From the NCBI GenBank assembly GCA_002423435.1, contig DIWE01000042.1:13683-77682 (forward strand): 64,000 nt of DNA, in the 5' to 3' direction. How positions within the stretch are numbered: position 1 is the first letter of the stretch; each line of letters begins with the position of its first letter. The notes below the pieces were generated by a model, which ran no database searches, was not told where the DNA came from, and worked only from the letters and a program-made list of their open reading frames with translations. Below are positions 25,175 through 35,095 of the stretch, in pieces. Origin of the DNA: Clostridiales bacterium UBA6114 (GTDB taxonomy: Bacteria; Bacillota; Clostridia; Oscillospirales; Butyricicoccaceae). A program made the translations under genes and the position numbers.

Positions 25175-26447
25175 CGGTTTTCGCCTCCCCCTTCAAGAAA
25201 TAGACCGTGTCGAGCGAAACCGTGCCGGCCGCCGCAACGGCCTCCTTGTCCGTCACCCGCTCGGTCGCGTTGATCAGCTCCTGCGCGCCGTAGGGCAGCC
25301 TGCCGACCGCCTGGGAAAGCTCAAAGTCCTCAAGCTGAACGGGAGAATCCAAAACCGCCTTTAAGGAGGAAAGCACGCTCTTTTTCGCGGCGAGGAACTC
25401 GTCGCGGTCAAAGTCCCCGTTTTTGACCGCCTCAAGCTGTCTTAAGATCTCGTTTTTCGCAATTTCAAAGTTCTTGACCTCGATTCCCGAGGAAACGGCG
25501 ACGATCCCCGAAAGCTTTTCAATCGTTGAGCTCGCGTAATAACAGAGCGACATTTTCTCGCGGACGTTTAAGAAGAGCTTCGACGAGGTCGAGCCCCCGA
25601 AAAGCGCATTCATCACAATAAGCGCCGGGTACTCCCTCGACTCCGCCGTGACGGGCGTGCGAAAGCCGAGCGCCAGCTTTCCCTGCGACACGTCCATCGT
25701 TTCCGTCGCGTTTTTCACTTCCCTGCCCGGCTTCTCGCCGAAAGGCGCCGGCTTTTCGAGATTTGCGCCCCGCAGGGTCCCGAATATATCGGCGACGGCG
25801 GTCTGAACCTCTTCAACGCTTTTGTCCCCGCAGTAAAAAAGCTCGATCTGGGAGGTCTTCAGCATGGTTTCATAATAGGCGTATGCCGACTCCCCGGTGA
25901 TCGCTCCGGCCGTCTCGATGTCGCCGAGCTCGGAAAGCCCGGAGGGCTCGCCCTCGCACATGATTTCAAACAGCCTCTTTTTCGCGTAAAAGCGTTTGTC
26001 GTTGATCTGCGCCTGAATCCGGTCGATCAGATTCTCGCGCTCACCGGACAGATAATCCGGATCGAACGCGTTGTTGACCGTATGCGGCCGAAGTACAATC
26101 TCGGAAAGAAGCGAAAGGGTCTTTCTGAAAACGGGCTCGTCGTCGGCCGCCTTATCCGAGATCATGTCGCAGACAAAGCCCGCGCACTGGACCGCCCCTT
26201 TTTTGCGCACATACGGTTCAATGCGCGCGCCGAAAAGCGCGTTCTGCTGATGCGCGATCTTTGCCATATCGGGATACTTCCTGCACCCGCGCCGTAAAAG
26301 GCTTGGCAGCAGAGCGTAATGGGCCGCCTTCTCTTTTTCGAGCGTCGTCAAAAAGCTTAAGGAAAAGCACGGGGCGACAAACTTGCTCGTGCTGATCACG
26401 CGCAGCCACACCCCCGGCCGGATCTCAGTTCGGATTGTTTTTTGCAT
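25167..26447 (-). CDS. yfmF: M16 peptidase-like protein, YfmF type (no zinc motif)
   Basis: A 426-residue M16-fold protein that lacks HxxEH at the equivalent place (FLTTLEKEKAAHYALLPSLL instead), so it is the non-catalytic half of a heterodimer with the following YfmH gene. The C-terminal M16 domain is intact (VMNALFGGSTSSKLFLNVRE). First gene of the yfmF-yfmH-lgt unit. The 242-bp gap upstream (26448-26689) has an extended -10 element TGATATAAT on the minus strand (26602-26594) and nothing else that I recognise. Confidence 0.9.
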   Translation of the reverse strand: MQKTIRTEIRPGVWLRVISTSKFVAPCFSLSFLTTLEKEKAAHYALLPSLLRRGCRKYPDMAKIAHQQNALFGARIEPYVRKKGAVQCAGFVCDMISDKAADDEPVFRKTLSLLSEIVLRPHTVNNAFDPDYLSGERENLIDRIQAQINDKRFYAKKRLFEIMCEGEPSGLSELGDIETAGAITGESAYAYYETMLKTSQIELFYCGDKSVEEVQTAVADIFGTLRGANLEKPAPFGEKPGREVKNATETMDVSQGKLALGFRTPVTAESREYPALIVMNALFGGSTSSKLFLNVREKMSLCYYASSTIEKLSGIVAVSSGIEVKNFEIAKNEILRQLEAVKNGDFDRDEFLAAKKSVLSSLKAVLDSPVQLEDFELSQAVGRLPYGAQELINATERVTDKEAVAAAGTVSLDTVYFLKGEAKTGD

Positions 26448-26689
26448 CGTCTTCTAACCATTCCTTTCTTAGGCGTAAGAGGCATAAGGCGGCGGGGCGA
26501 ATAAACGCGCGCCGGATCAATATCGGTTTATTTTTATCCTTTTCTTTCGAAAAAACCATGATTTCGGATTTTATTGCAAAACCTTGAAGACTGATTATAT
26601 CATTTTGTTTCAGGTAAGAAAAGGACGAAACTGTAAAATTTTCCGTACCTTCAAAAAATTGCCCGATTCTCTCATGGCAAAAACGAATC

Positions 26690-29600
26690 TCAGAGCGAAA
26701 GCCGGATGTGGTGTTCTCCCTCTTTCTCAAGCGGGATCACCGTCTCGGGAGCGGGCTCTTTTTTCTCATCGGGCGCGCCTTGTTTTTCCGCCTCGATGTG
26801 ATACACGGCGTCCTTGTAGCGCAGCGTCGCGCGAAAGCCGCGGATCGCCTCCGGCAGCGAGGGGTTTAATAAAAGCGCCTTGCCGTCCACCGCGATCCCG
26901 AGCATGTTTTCGATCACGACGCGGTAAAACCAGCCGGACGCGCCCGTGTAGTAGCTCCACCCGCCCCGTCCGACATGCTGCGGATTTGCATAGATGTCCG
27001 CCGCAATGACAAACGGCTCGGCCTTGTAAATATCGTACGGATGGTTTTCCGGCAGGACCGCCCTGATGATTTCATAACCCTGATCGCTCATTTGAAGGGA
27101 GAAGCACCCCATCGCTAGCCACACGGCGGCATGGGTATACTGCCCTCCGTTTTCTCGCACGCCGGGCAGATAGCCCTTGATATAGCCCGGGTTTTTCGGG
27201 GAATTTTCAAACGGTGGCTTCAGCAGAAGGACGATCTGGTTTTCCCGGTCGAAAAGCTCGTCCACGGCGCTTTGAACGGCCGTCACGCGCTTTTTCTCAT
27301 CGCAGGGCACAAGGGTGCTGAAGCTCTGGGAAATAGAGTCGATCCTGCACTCGGCGCTCTCCGACGACCCGAGCGCCTCGCCGTCGTCGTAATAGCCGCG
27401 CAGAAAATAGCGTCCGTCCCACGCGAGTTCCGCCGCCGATCTGTATTCCTCCGCTTTTTTATGATAGCGCGACGCGCGGTCGGATTCCCCGAGCTTCTCG
27501 CAGAGCTTCGCCATCTTGGAAAGCGTGAGGGACAAAAACCACGAGAGCCATACGCTCTCCCCCTGGCCCTGCGCGCCGACCAGGTTCATGCTGTCGTTCC
27601 AGTCGCAGGTCCCGATCAGCGGAAGGGAGTGCGCCCCGTTTCCCCTCTTTAACACAAGGTCGACGGCGCGGTACGCGTGGCAGAACGCCGACTCCCTCGT
27701 TTTGGATATCCGGGGCGTCTCGTACCGCTCCGATGTATTTTCGTCGAGCGGGGCCGATTCGATATACGGTACCTGAACTTTCAGGATCTCCATGTCCCCG
27801 GTTCTTTCAAGGTACAGGCAAAGCGCGTACGGAAGCCACAGGAGGTCGTCGCTGCATTTTGTGCGGATGCCGCGGTTTCCCTCCTCCTTTTCCGTTTTCG
27901 TGTAATGCCACCAGTGCTGCACGTCGCCCTCTAAATACTGGTGCGCGCAGGTGCGCAGGATATGCGTCCTCGCGAAGCCGGGACAGGCGTATAAAAGCGA
28001 TGTCACGTCCTGAAGCTGGTCGCGGAATCCAAAGGCCCCGCCGCACTGATAGAAGGAGGTGCGCGCGAACACGCGGCAGCAAAGCGTCTGATAGACGGCC
28101 CAGGTGTTGATATAGCGGTCGAGCGCCTTGTCGCCCGTGTCGATCTGCACTCCGTCCGACAGAGTCCGCCAGTAATCCGAAACGGCCGCAAGCTCCTTTT
28201 GGGCCTCGTCGTACGACAAAAGCTTTTTTAAGTGTTCAAGTGCGGAAAGCTTCCCGCACGCCATGTGTGCGATCACGGCGACATATTTGTCCCCCCGCTT
28301 TTCGAAGGACGTCCTGACCGCGAGGCACGGGTCGAGCCCCGCGCCGAGCGACGAGTCGTATTCGTTGCCTTTATAGGACGGGAGGCTGCAGGTAAACTCC
28401 GTTTTCCCCGACCCCATCGCCGCGAAATAATACGGGGAAAACTCGGTATTGAACCGGTTCTGGACGCAGATTGCGCCGGTTTTTTCGTCTTTTAAGCTCA
28501 TGATATGGCTTGTCGACGGCATCGACGGGCCCAAAAGAAGGGTCGTCCCGCTCGAGAGCATCAGGTCGCCCAAATCGCATCCGGTAACCTCCGCGAGGAT
28601 GATCCTGCACGGAAGCTTCTCCGCCACAAAGACCGTGGTCGTAAGCTTTACCTGCCCGACCACCTTTTCATAGCGGGCAAACCCCGGCGCGTAGGTGACA
28701 GTGCACTCGCCGTCGGGTGTTGCGAACACCGATGTCCTTTTGCCCTTAAGATGCAGCTCGACCTGTTCGGGGCCCGCAATGGCCAGCGGATCGTTTACCC
28801 AGCAGTTTATTTTGTTCTCCCTCGAATTTAAAAACCACATATGCCCCGCGCCGCAGTCGGTCGCGATATAGCCGAACGCCCGGTTTGCGAGCACATGGCT
28901 CTGCGCGAGAAACGGGAGGCTTTTATTGCATTCCATCACGAACGAGCCGTCGTCGGCAAAGCGCCGCTTTACCTCCCCGCCGCCTGAAAAGACCGGCTCC
29001 ATCCGGTAAAGAGCGCCGTTTGCGACCGTCTTTTTCGGAATCCCCTTGTCGACGTCGATGATCACGGATGCGCAGGAGTACAGGAAATCCCTTTCGTCGT
29101 CGCTCGTTTTCAGAACGTCGATGAAGTACACGCCGCCGCGGATGCCGATCAGGCATTCGCCGCCCGACAATTTGAGCGCGTCCATAAGCGCGGTCTTGAC
29201 CGGGCAGTGGTAGTCCCCGCCGTCAAAGGTAAGGAGCAAAAGCTCATAAGGCGCACCGTTTAGGAAGCTGAAAATATGCTTCTTGATCCAGATGCCCGCC
29301 TTTTTGGCTGCTTCCTCACTGTCCACGACGATCGCCGCGATCGGGAGCTCTCCCGAAATGCCGAACCGCCAGAGATCCCGCTGCCCCATTCTCGCCTTTT
29401 GGACCGACTCTTTGTCGAACGCGGCTTTGGAAAACAATATGGTGCTGTAAAGATCCATCGCGTCGATCACGTCTTTTTTGGAAAGCCCCAGCACACGGGC
29501 GCAGCCCTCCTGCCGGGAAGCAAAATCGGTCTCCTTTTTTAAAAGGGCGCGCATAAGCTTCGAGAGTGTGTCGTGGAGCTCCCTGCCCGGCGCGAGACCG

Positions 29601-32600
29601 AAGTTTACGGTTTTGGTCTCACCGCTTGCAAGATTCAGTTTTACGCGTGCGAGCACGCATGGGTCGAGCACCGCGCCGTCGGTATTTTTCGGTGCGGCTT
29701 TCGCGGCGCCATAGATCCTCCGCACGCCGCCGCGCCCCATGCAAAGCTCCTTCGACGTGTCGAACGCCACGGGCGCGTCGCAGCAGAAGACGATGCCGCG
29801 CTCCTCGCGCCCGTCTCTCGGGCGGCGTCTGACGATCACCGCGTTTCCGATGATCTCGGTTTTCAAAAACAGCTTGGAAAAGGCGGGATGGGCCGCGAAA
29901 TCCTGCGCGTTTTCAACCTGCGGCTCAAAATAGACAATCAGCTCCACCGGCATTTTTTTGCCGGATGTGTTCTTGATCTCGACCTGCCGCACCTCCGCGT
30001 CCATGCTTTCCATGACCGAAGAGCGGATGACCGACGCAAAGGTGTCCGTTTTGCAGATATGGCTTGCGCGCGACGCCTCGAACCGGCCGGAATAGGTCGC
30101 CCCGCCCTCGTAAAACGGCATTTTCAGCAAAGAGATTACTTCATTGCCCGTTTTGAGGAAAAAGCCCATTCCGGGGAAGATCGCGGGGTCGGAGGCGGAA
30201 AAGGTCAGAAGCTGCGTCCTTCCGCTCTCCGATCTGCTCTTTCCGTCCTCCGTCAGCATCAGGCGATAGGAGCCGTTTGTCAGAAGGTTCAGCATCGGAG
30301 CGCCGCGCTCCCTTCCGGCAAATTCGCGGACGACCCCCATTGTGACCGGCTTCGGCTTTTCGGGCACATCCTTCGATATCACCCGCATGACGGGCGCGCC
30401 GACCGGGATTTTTTCGCACAGGAGCACCTGATAGGCGCGTATGCGCGTATCCCTCATAAAGCGGTCGGTCATCGAGGTCTTTGCCAGCAGATTGGAGATC
30501 GAGACCAGGCTCATGCCGAGATGGTGCGCCATGTAGCACCGGACGATCGCGTAGTCCTTCTGCCCGGGCAGGCGGCTCGTCGTAAAGTCGCAGGCCTCGA
30601 AAAAGCCGTAGCTCCCCTCCATCCCCATGTCGCGGAGCCTGCGAAGGTTTTTTATCGCGCTTTCACGGTCGACCGACAGCGCCAGGAAGGAGGAATAGGG
30701 GGACACGACATGCTCGCGGTCGAGCCCGCGCTTTAAGCCGAGTTTCTGTACGCCGTGCGCCTTGTATTGGTAATTGAGAGCGTTGTCAAAGGCGTAAAAG
30801 GCGCTTTCCGACACGCCGAAGGGCGTGTTGTGGCGCTTGCCGTTCAACTTCTGCGCATAAACGGCAAACTGCATGCTCTCGTAGAGCATGGAGTTCGGGT
30901 AAGACGGCATCAGAAGGTTCGGCATCAGGTATTCAAACATCGTCCCCGTCCACGAGAGCATCCCGCGGTAACCGTTTAACTCCGTAAGCCCACGCCCGAG
31001 CCTCTCCCAGTGTTTTTTCGGCACCTGGCCGAGCGCCACCGCGACATAACTCAGTATCCGCGCCTCGCTCGCCATCAGGTCGTACACGCCGCTCGATTCC
31101 CTGTTTGACTCGGCGTCCCGGCTGATGTAAAAAAGCTTCCGCTTCTTGTCGTACAAAGCGCGCAGGTCGATTGCGGATGCGAGCGCCTCCATCCGCTGCC
31201 CAAGCTCCCTCTTTTGCTCGCTCTCAAACTCGGAGACCGCTTCCTTCGCCGCGATCAGACAGGCGAGGAAATTCCCGCTGTCGACCGAGGACACGCATCT
31301 CGGGTAGAGTGGGCGCGCCTTTTTCGTATCGTACCAGTTAAGAAGATGCCCGTTCCATTTGTCGAGCCTCTCGACCGTTCCGATGATCTTGTCGAGCAGA
31401 AACAGAGCCCTCTCCTCGTCGATGAGCCCCAGGTCCTTCGCCGAAAAAATGCACAGGATCGAAAGTCCGATGTTTGTCGGCGAGGTGCGCCGCGCAAGGC
31501 CGATGGGCGGCTGCTCCTGAAAATTGTCCGGTGGGAGGTAATGGTCCTCCGGCCTTAAAAAATCATTGAAATAATTCCAGATAAAGGCGGCCTCCCGTTT
31601 GAGGAAAGCCAGATCCTCGTCGGAGACGCTCTTTGGCCGCTCGGCTTCCTTGCTGATCAGATACCCCACCTGCGGGGACGCGATCCAGATAAGCCCCAAA
31701 ATCAAAGCCAGTATCCCGTTGCCCGCGAGAACGACAAAAAGTCCCGCGAGGATCGACGGGAGCATCAGACGGTGATACCGGACGGCGGACACATTCCTCT
31801 GGTCCGCCTGATCCGCCGTGACCCAGAGGAGCAGGTTCTTCCCCGACACATTCATCCGGTAAAGCGCGGTGATGCAGGCGCCGAGCCCGATGATCGCCTG
31901 GTGCGGCAGAAAGGACAGGTCCAGAAGAGTGTGCAGCGCGTTTGCCGGCACGCCGGTCAGAATATTCGAATGGTACTTTCGCATGCCGTCACCGCGGAAT
32001 AAAACGACCGCGAGATCGGATATAAGCGGCATCATGATCGACAAAAGCGCAATGATAACGCACGGGATGAAAAAGCGATAGGAAAGAAGCGCGCCTAAGA
32101 CCAGCGTGGAAAACAGAACAAACGGCGAAAGGCTCCGCCTTAGGTTGTCGAAAATCTTCCACTTTCCCTGAATATTGATCGGATTTTTTATAACGTTTCC
32201 ATTTTGGCCGCGAACCTTCGAAAAGAGCCAGTTCGATATCTGAAAATCTCCCCTGATCCAGCGGTGCATCCTTGTAAAGTAGGACGATACCTTATACGGG
32301 AAGCCGTCTGTAAACTGGACGTCGCTCACAAACCCCGCGCGAAGGTAAATGCCTTCGATCAGATCGTGCGACAGGATCCGGTTTTCCGGGAAGCGCCCGC
32401 CCAAGACCCTGTCGAACGCGTCGATGTCGATCAAGCCCTTGCCCGTGTAGATCCCTTCGGAAAAGAGGTCCTGATAGACGTCGCTGATCGCGCTCCCGTA
32501 AGGGTCGATACCGCCGACGCCTGCAAATATGCGCGAAAAAAAACTGCGGTTCGCGGCGTCTAAGGACGCTAAAACCCCCGGCTGCAAAATGCCGTGCCCG

Positions 32601-34309
32601 CGCTTTACGGTCAGCGTTTCCTCGTCGAGCTCCGGGCGATTTAAGGGGTGCAGCGCCGTCCCGGCGAGCGCGCGCAGGGACTCCGGCTCCGGCCTTGTGT
32701 CCGCGTCGAGCGTCACGAGGAACTTGTACGTGCTTAAATCCTCCTCGTCGCCGGACACCACCAGCACACCCGACTTTTTTCCCTTGACCTTCAAAATCAG
32801 CTCGTATAGCGCGCCGCGCTTTCGCTCATAGCCCATATAAACGCCGTCGGAGGCGTTTAACGTCCTGCGGCGGACAAACAGAAAGAGGTTTTTCCCCTCG
32901 GAGTCAAGCCCTTCGATCGCTTTCTTTGCGGCGTTTATGATCGGCTCGTCCGATTCCTCCGTCTCGTTTTTCGAATCCTTCAGATCGAGCAGAAGGCCGT
33001 ATCCGACGTTTTTTCCCGCGTCGCGGTTTGAAACGAGGTACTCGTTTAAGAGGGAGGCAAACCTATGCGCCGCCTTTTCGCTTGTCACGAGCGCCGTGAT
33101 GACGCAAAGCGTCTTGCCCTCCTTCGGGATGCCGCCGCCAAGTTCAAGCCTCGGCAGATGGGCGGGCGGAACGACGCGGATGACGAAAAAATCGGCGATG
33201 CGCTTTGCGATTTCAAACGCCGGGATCAGAAACAAAAAAAAGGCGGGAAAATTGGCGGCAAAAAAGGAAAAGAGCGCCGCGATGCCGATGCACAGCGCGA
33301 CGATCGACGCAAAATACAGCCGGCCGCGCAGCTTCTCCTTTTCCTTCCCGAGCGGTTTTTCGAGGATATAATACCCGACATGGCGTTCCCTTTCGCTCTT
33401 TCCCTCCCCGGCGAGCCGGACCACCAGCTCGGCCGACTCCCTTCCCGAAAGTCCGGCCTCCTTGGCAAGCTTTGAAAGCCTGTACCTGTAGTAGGCCCGG
33501 CTTTTTTCGCTCATATTCGGATAATCGCCCGAAGGGTCGCCGGAGAGTATCTGCTCGACCGGGTTTTGTTCCCGGATCAGGGTGTTGAAATCATAGTCGA
33601 TGATAAAGCGCAGGGAGGAAAACGCCCGGCGCAACAGATCGGAAAGCTGTTCATGCGTTTTCAGGGCGTCTTTTCTCCGCTCAAGCTGTTCTTCCGTCGG
33701 GGTGCTTCCGCTGTCGCGCACCCGGTGGAGCTTCATCTCGTCACAAAAGCAGCTGTCCGTGTTTTTCCCCGTATAACCTTCCAAAACAAGATCTATCTCA
33801 CCGCAGGCCTCCGAGATGAGATAGAGGATTTGCACCTTGATATAGGAAAGAAAGGCTGAAAGCTCCTCCTCCAGAAGCTCGGTTTCCAGGCAGACCCCCT
33901 GCAAAAACGCGGCGATTTTTTCATCGGTCACGACATATCCCGTCGCGAGTAAAAAATCCTCCGCCAGAAAGGCGACATAGATTTTCCGGCGCTCGTCCTT
34001 AAGGGTCGGAATCCGCTTGTAGGACCTGACGGCCTGCACGGCGTCGTCGCCAAGGCTGTGGGCGATATAATAATTGTCGGTGAGCCATTCCATTTCCTGC
34101 GGGATCAGGGTTTCCTTTTCTATGAAGCTGATTGTCCGTTTATATGTTTTGCTGATCGATGCGAGTTCCTTTTTTAATTTTCTGGCATCGTTTCTCGCGC
34201 TTTTCAGTTTTCCTTTCGGGTGCTCTATCGCAAGCTTTTGGGCAAACATTTTTAGTTTCTGATCCGTAAGATCCAGAAAGTCCGAAGCATGGTAAATCAT
34301 GAAGTTCAT
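26690..34309 (-). CDS. Giant GT84/GH94 protein, cyclic beta-1,2-glucan synthase type
   Basis: A 2539-residue membrane enzyme with the layout of cyclic beta-1,2-glucan synthases (NdvB/Cgs). N-terminal helical region (1-320), helices near 336-366, a GT84-type glycosyltransferase domain with TLDADTRPEPESL near residue 531, more membrane helices around 740-860, a large glucoamylase-like/carbohydrate-binding middle, and a C-terminal GH94 phosphorylase-type domain with the catalytic Asp in GTCDWNDSMN near residue 2236. Known enzymes polymerise UDP-glucose and trim or cyclise the chain. The start is ATG 34309; an ATG three codons later (34300) is better spaced from AGGATG. Single gene, divergent from ylxM. 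The product in this organism is inferred. Confidence 0.9.
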   Translation of the reverse strand: MNFMIYHASDFLDLTDQKLKMFAQKLAIEHPKGKLKSARNDARKLKKELASISKTYKRTISFIEKETLIPQEMEWLTDNYYIAHSLGDDAVQAVRSYKRIPTLKDERRKIYVAFLAEDFLLATGYVVTDEKIAAFLQGVCLETELLEEELSAFLSYIKVQILYLISEACGEIDLVLEGYTGKNTDSCFCDEMKLHRVRDSGSTPTEEQLERRKDALKTHEQLSDLLRRAFSSLRFIIDYDFNTLIREQNPVEQILSGDPSGDYPNMSEKSRAYYRYRLSKLAKEAGLSGRESAELVVRLAGEGKSERERHVGYYILEKPLGKEKEKLRGRLYFASIVALCIGIAALFSFFAANFPAFFLFLIPAFEIAKRIADFFVIRVVPPAHLPRLELGGGIPKEGKTLCVITALVTSEKAAHRFASLLNEYLVSNRDAGKNVGYGLLLDLKDSKNETEESDEPIINAAKKAIEGLDSEGKNLFLFVRRRTLNASDGVYMGYERKRGALYELILKVKGKKSGVLVVSGDEEDLSTYKFLVTLDADTRPEPESLRALAGTALHPLNRPELDEETLTVKRGHGILQPGVLASLDAANRSFFSRIFAGVGGIDPYGSAISDVYQDLFSEGIYTGKGLIDIDAFDRVLGGRFPENRILSHDLIEGIYLRAGFVSDVQFTDGFPYKVSSYFTRMHRWIRGDFQISNWLFSKVRGQNGNVIKNPINIQGKWKIFDNLRRSLSPFVLFSTLVLGALLSYRFFIPCVIIALLSIMMPLISDLAVVLFRGDGMRKYHSNILTGVPANALHTLLDLSFLPHQAIIGLGACITALYRMNVSGKNLLLWVTADQADQRNVSAVRYHRLMLPSILAGLFVVLAGNGILALILGLIWIASPQVGYLISKEAERPKSVSDEDLAFLKREAAFIWNYFNDFLRPEDHYLPPDNFQEQPPIGLARRTSPTNIGLSILCIFSAKDLGLIDEERALFLLDKIIGTVERLDKWNGHLLNWYDTKKARPLYPRCVSSVDSGNFLACLIAAKEAVSEFESEQKRELGQRMEALASAIDLRALYDKKRKLFYISRDAESNRESSGVYDLMASEARILSYVAVALGQVPKKHWERLGRGLTELNGYRGMLSWTGTMFEYLMPNLLMPSYPNSMLYESMQFAVYAQKLNGKRHNTPFGVSESAFYAFDNALNYQYKAHGVQKLGLKRGLDREHVVSPYSSFLALSVDRESAIKNLRRLRDMGMEGSYGFFEACDFTTSRLPGQKDYAIVRCYMAHHLGMSLVSISNLLAKTSMTDRFMRDTRIRAYQVLLCEKIPVGAPVMRVISKDVPEKPKPVTMGVVREFAGRERGAPMLNLLTNGSYRLMLTEDGKSRSESGRTQLLTFSASDPAIFPGMGFFLKTGNEVISLLKMPFYEGGATYSGRFEASRASHICKTDTFASVIRSSVMESMDAEVRQVEIKNTSGKKMPVELIVYFEPQVENAQDFAAHPAFSKLFLKTEIIGNAVIVRRRPRDGREERGIVFCCDAPVAFDTSKELCMGRGGVRRIYGAAKAAPKNTDGAVLDPCVLARVKLNLASGETKTVNFGLAPGRELHDTLSKLMRALLKKETDFASRQEGCARVLGLSKKDVIDAMDLYSTILFSKAAFDKESVQKARMGQRDLWRFGISGELPIAAIVVDSEEAAKKAGIWIKKHIFSFLNGAPYELLLLTFDGGDYHCPVKTALMDALKLSGGECLIGIRGGVYFIDVLKTSDDERDFLYSCASVIIDVDKGIPKKTVANGALYRMEPVFSGGGEVKRRFADDGSFVMECNKSLPFLAQSHVLANRAFGYIATDCGAGHMWFLNSRENKINCWVNDPLAIAGPEQVELHLKGKRTSVFATPDGECTVTYAPGFARYEKVVGQVKLTTTVFVAEKLPCRIILAEVTGCDLGDLMLSSGTTLLLGPSMPSTSHIMSLKDEKTGAICVQNRFNTEFSPYYFAAMGSGKTEFTCSLPSYKGNEYDSSLGAGLDPCLAVRTSFEKRGDKYVAVIAHMACGKLSALEHLKKLLSYDEAQKELAAVSDYWRTLSDGVQIDTGDKALDRYINTWAVYQTLCCRVFARTSFYQCGGAFGFRDQLQDVTSLLYACPGFARTHILRTCAHQYLEGDVQHWWHYTKTEKEEGNRGIRTKCSDDLLWLPYALCLYLERTGDMEILKVQVPYIESAPLDENTSERYETPRISKTRESAFCHAYRAVDLVLKRGNGAHSLPLIGTCDWNDSMNLVGAQGQGESVWLSWFLSLTLSKMAKLCEKLGESDRASRYHKKAEEYRSAAELAWDGRYFLRGYYDDGEALGSSESAECRIDSISQSFSTLVPCDEKKRVTAVQSAVDELFDRENQIVLLLKPPFENSPKNPGYIKGYLPGVRENGGQYTHAAVWLAMGCFSLQMSDQGYEIIRAVLPENHPYDIYKAEPFVIAADIYANPQHVGRGGWSYYTGASGWFYRVVIENMLGIAVDGKALLLNPSLPEAIRGFRATLRYKDAVYHIEAEKQGAPDEKKEPAPETVIPLEKEGEHHIRLSL

Positions 34310-34509
34310 CCTATCTTAATGCAAGGGCGTATGCTAAAAACCTGCACGCCCGGATTTTCAATCAGATTGCTTTGTTTCGGCAAATCCCGCTTTTGAAGCA
34401 TCAAAGCTTCATGCCGGTGCAAAGCGAAAAAACGGGTGTGTCATCGATGTATACACGCCCTCAATACACGGTATTTTCTCCGCTTTCCTCGGGAACTATT
34501 CATACCCTC

Positions 34510-34568
34510 TTGACAAAGAGGGGTTTTTACGATATCATATTAACTTGTAAAGTTGGTAGCCTTTACAA
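34510..34568 (+). promoter_or_regulatory. Promoter and inverted repeat upstream of ylxM-ffh
   Basis: TTGACA (34510-34515), 17 bp and TATCAT (34533-34538) form a good promoter. Downstream, TTGTAAAG (34545-34552) and CTTTACAA (34561-34568) make an inverted repeat in the expected 5' leader, 15 bp before the ylxM start; it could be an operator or leader hairpin. The rest of 34310-34509 shows nothing I recognise. Confidence 0.7.
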
Positions 34569-34583
34569 TACGGAGGTGCGTTT

Positions 34584-34964
34584 ATGAAATCCAAGCCGTT
34601 CGAAATGTGTCTGCTTTTTGATTTTTACGGCGAAATGCTCACCGTAAAGCAAAAAGAACTATTTGACCTTTACTACAACGAGGATCTCTCATTAACCGAA
34701 ATTTCCGAACATGCCGGCATCACGAGACAGGGTGTCCGCGATGCCGTCCAGCGTGCGGAATCGACACTCCGCGACATGGAATATAAGCTCGGCCTTGTGG
34801 CCCGCTACGGGAAAATCCAGACGAATATCTCAAAAATCAGGGACGCGGCGGAACACATCCGTATGGAAAACAGCAGCAAAAGCAGAAACCCCGCCATCGT
34901 CGAGGAAACGGATAAAATTCTTTCCCTGGCCCGGACCATGCTTGAGCCCGATGGTTATACATGA
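34584..34964 (+). CDS. ylxM: YlxM-family helix-turn-helix protein
   Basis: A 126-residue member of the UPF0122/YlxM family, with a sigma-factor-region-4-like helix-turn-helix (LTVKQKELFDLYYNEDLSLT followed by EISEHAGITRQGVRDAVQRA). It commonly precedes ffh in Bacillota and is thought to be linked to the signal recognition particle pathway. GGAGGTG precedes the start. The ftsY gene, often upstream, is absent here. Confidence 0.92.
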   Translation: MKSKPFEMCLLFDFYGEMLTVKQKELFDLYYNEDLSLTEISEHAGITRQGVRDAVQRAESTLRDMEYKLGLVARYGKIQTNISKIRDAAEHIRMENSSKSRNPAIVEETDKILSLARTMLEPDGYT

Positions 34965-35095
34965 AGAGCCTTTTCCGGGGCAAACGCCCGAAAAGCGCGA
35001 TCTAATTGAAAGCTTGCCCGCACCTCCGTCGTTTTATGCCTACCATGCATAAACGGCAAAATATCTATACCTATACCTAAGAAATGGGGGAAAAT

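Noticed and set aside
29573..30736. 387-codon open frame antisense to the giant glucan synthase gene
   Set aside because: It arises from codon bias of the GC-rich gene on the other strand; its composition is typical of shadow frames.
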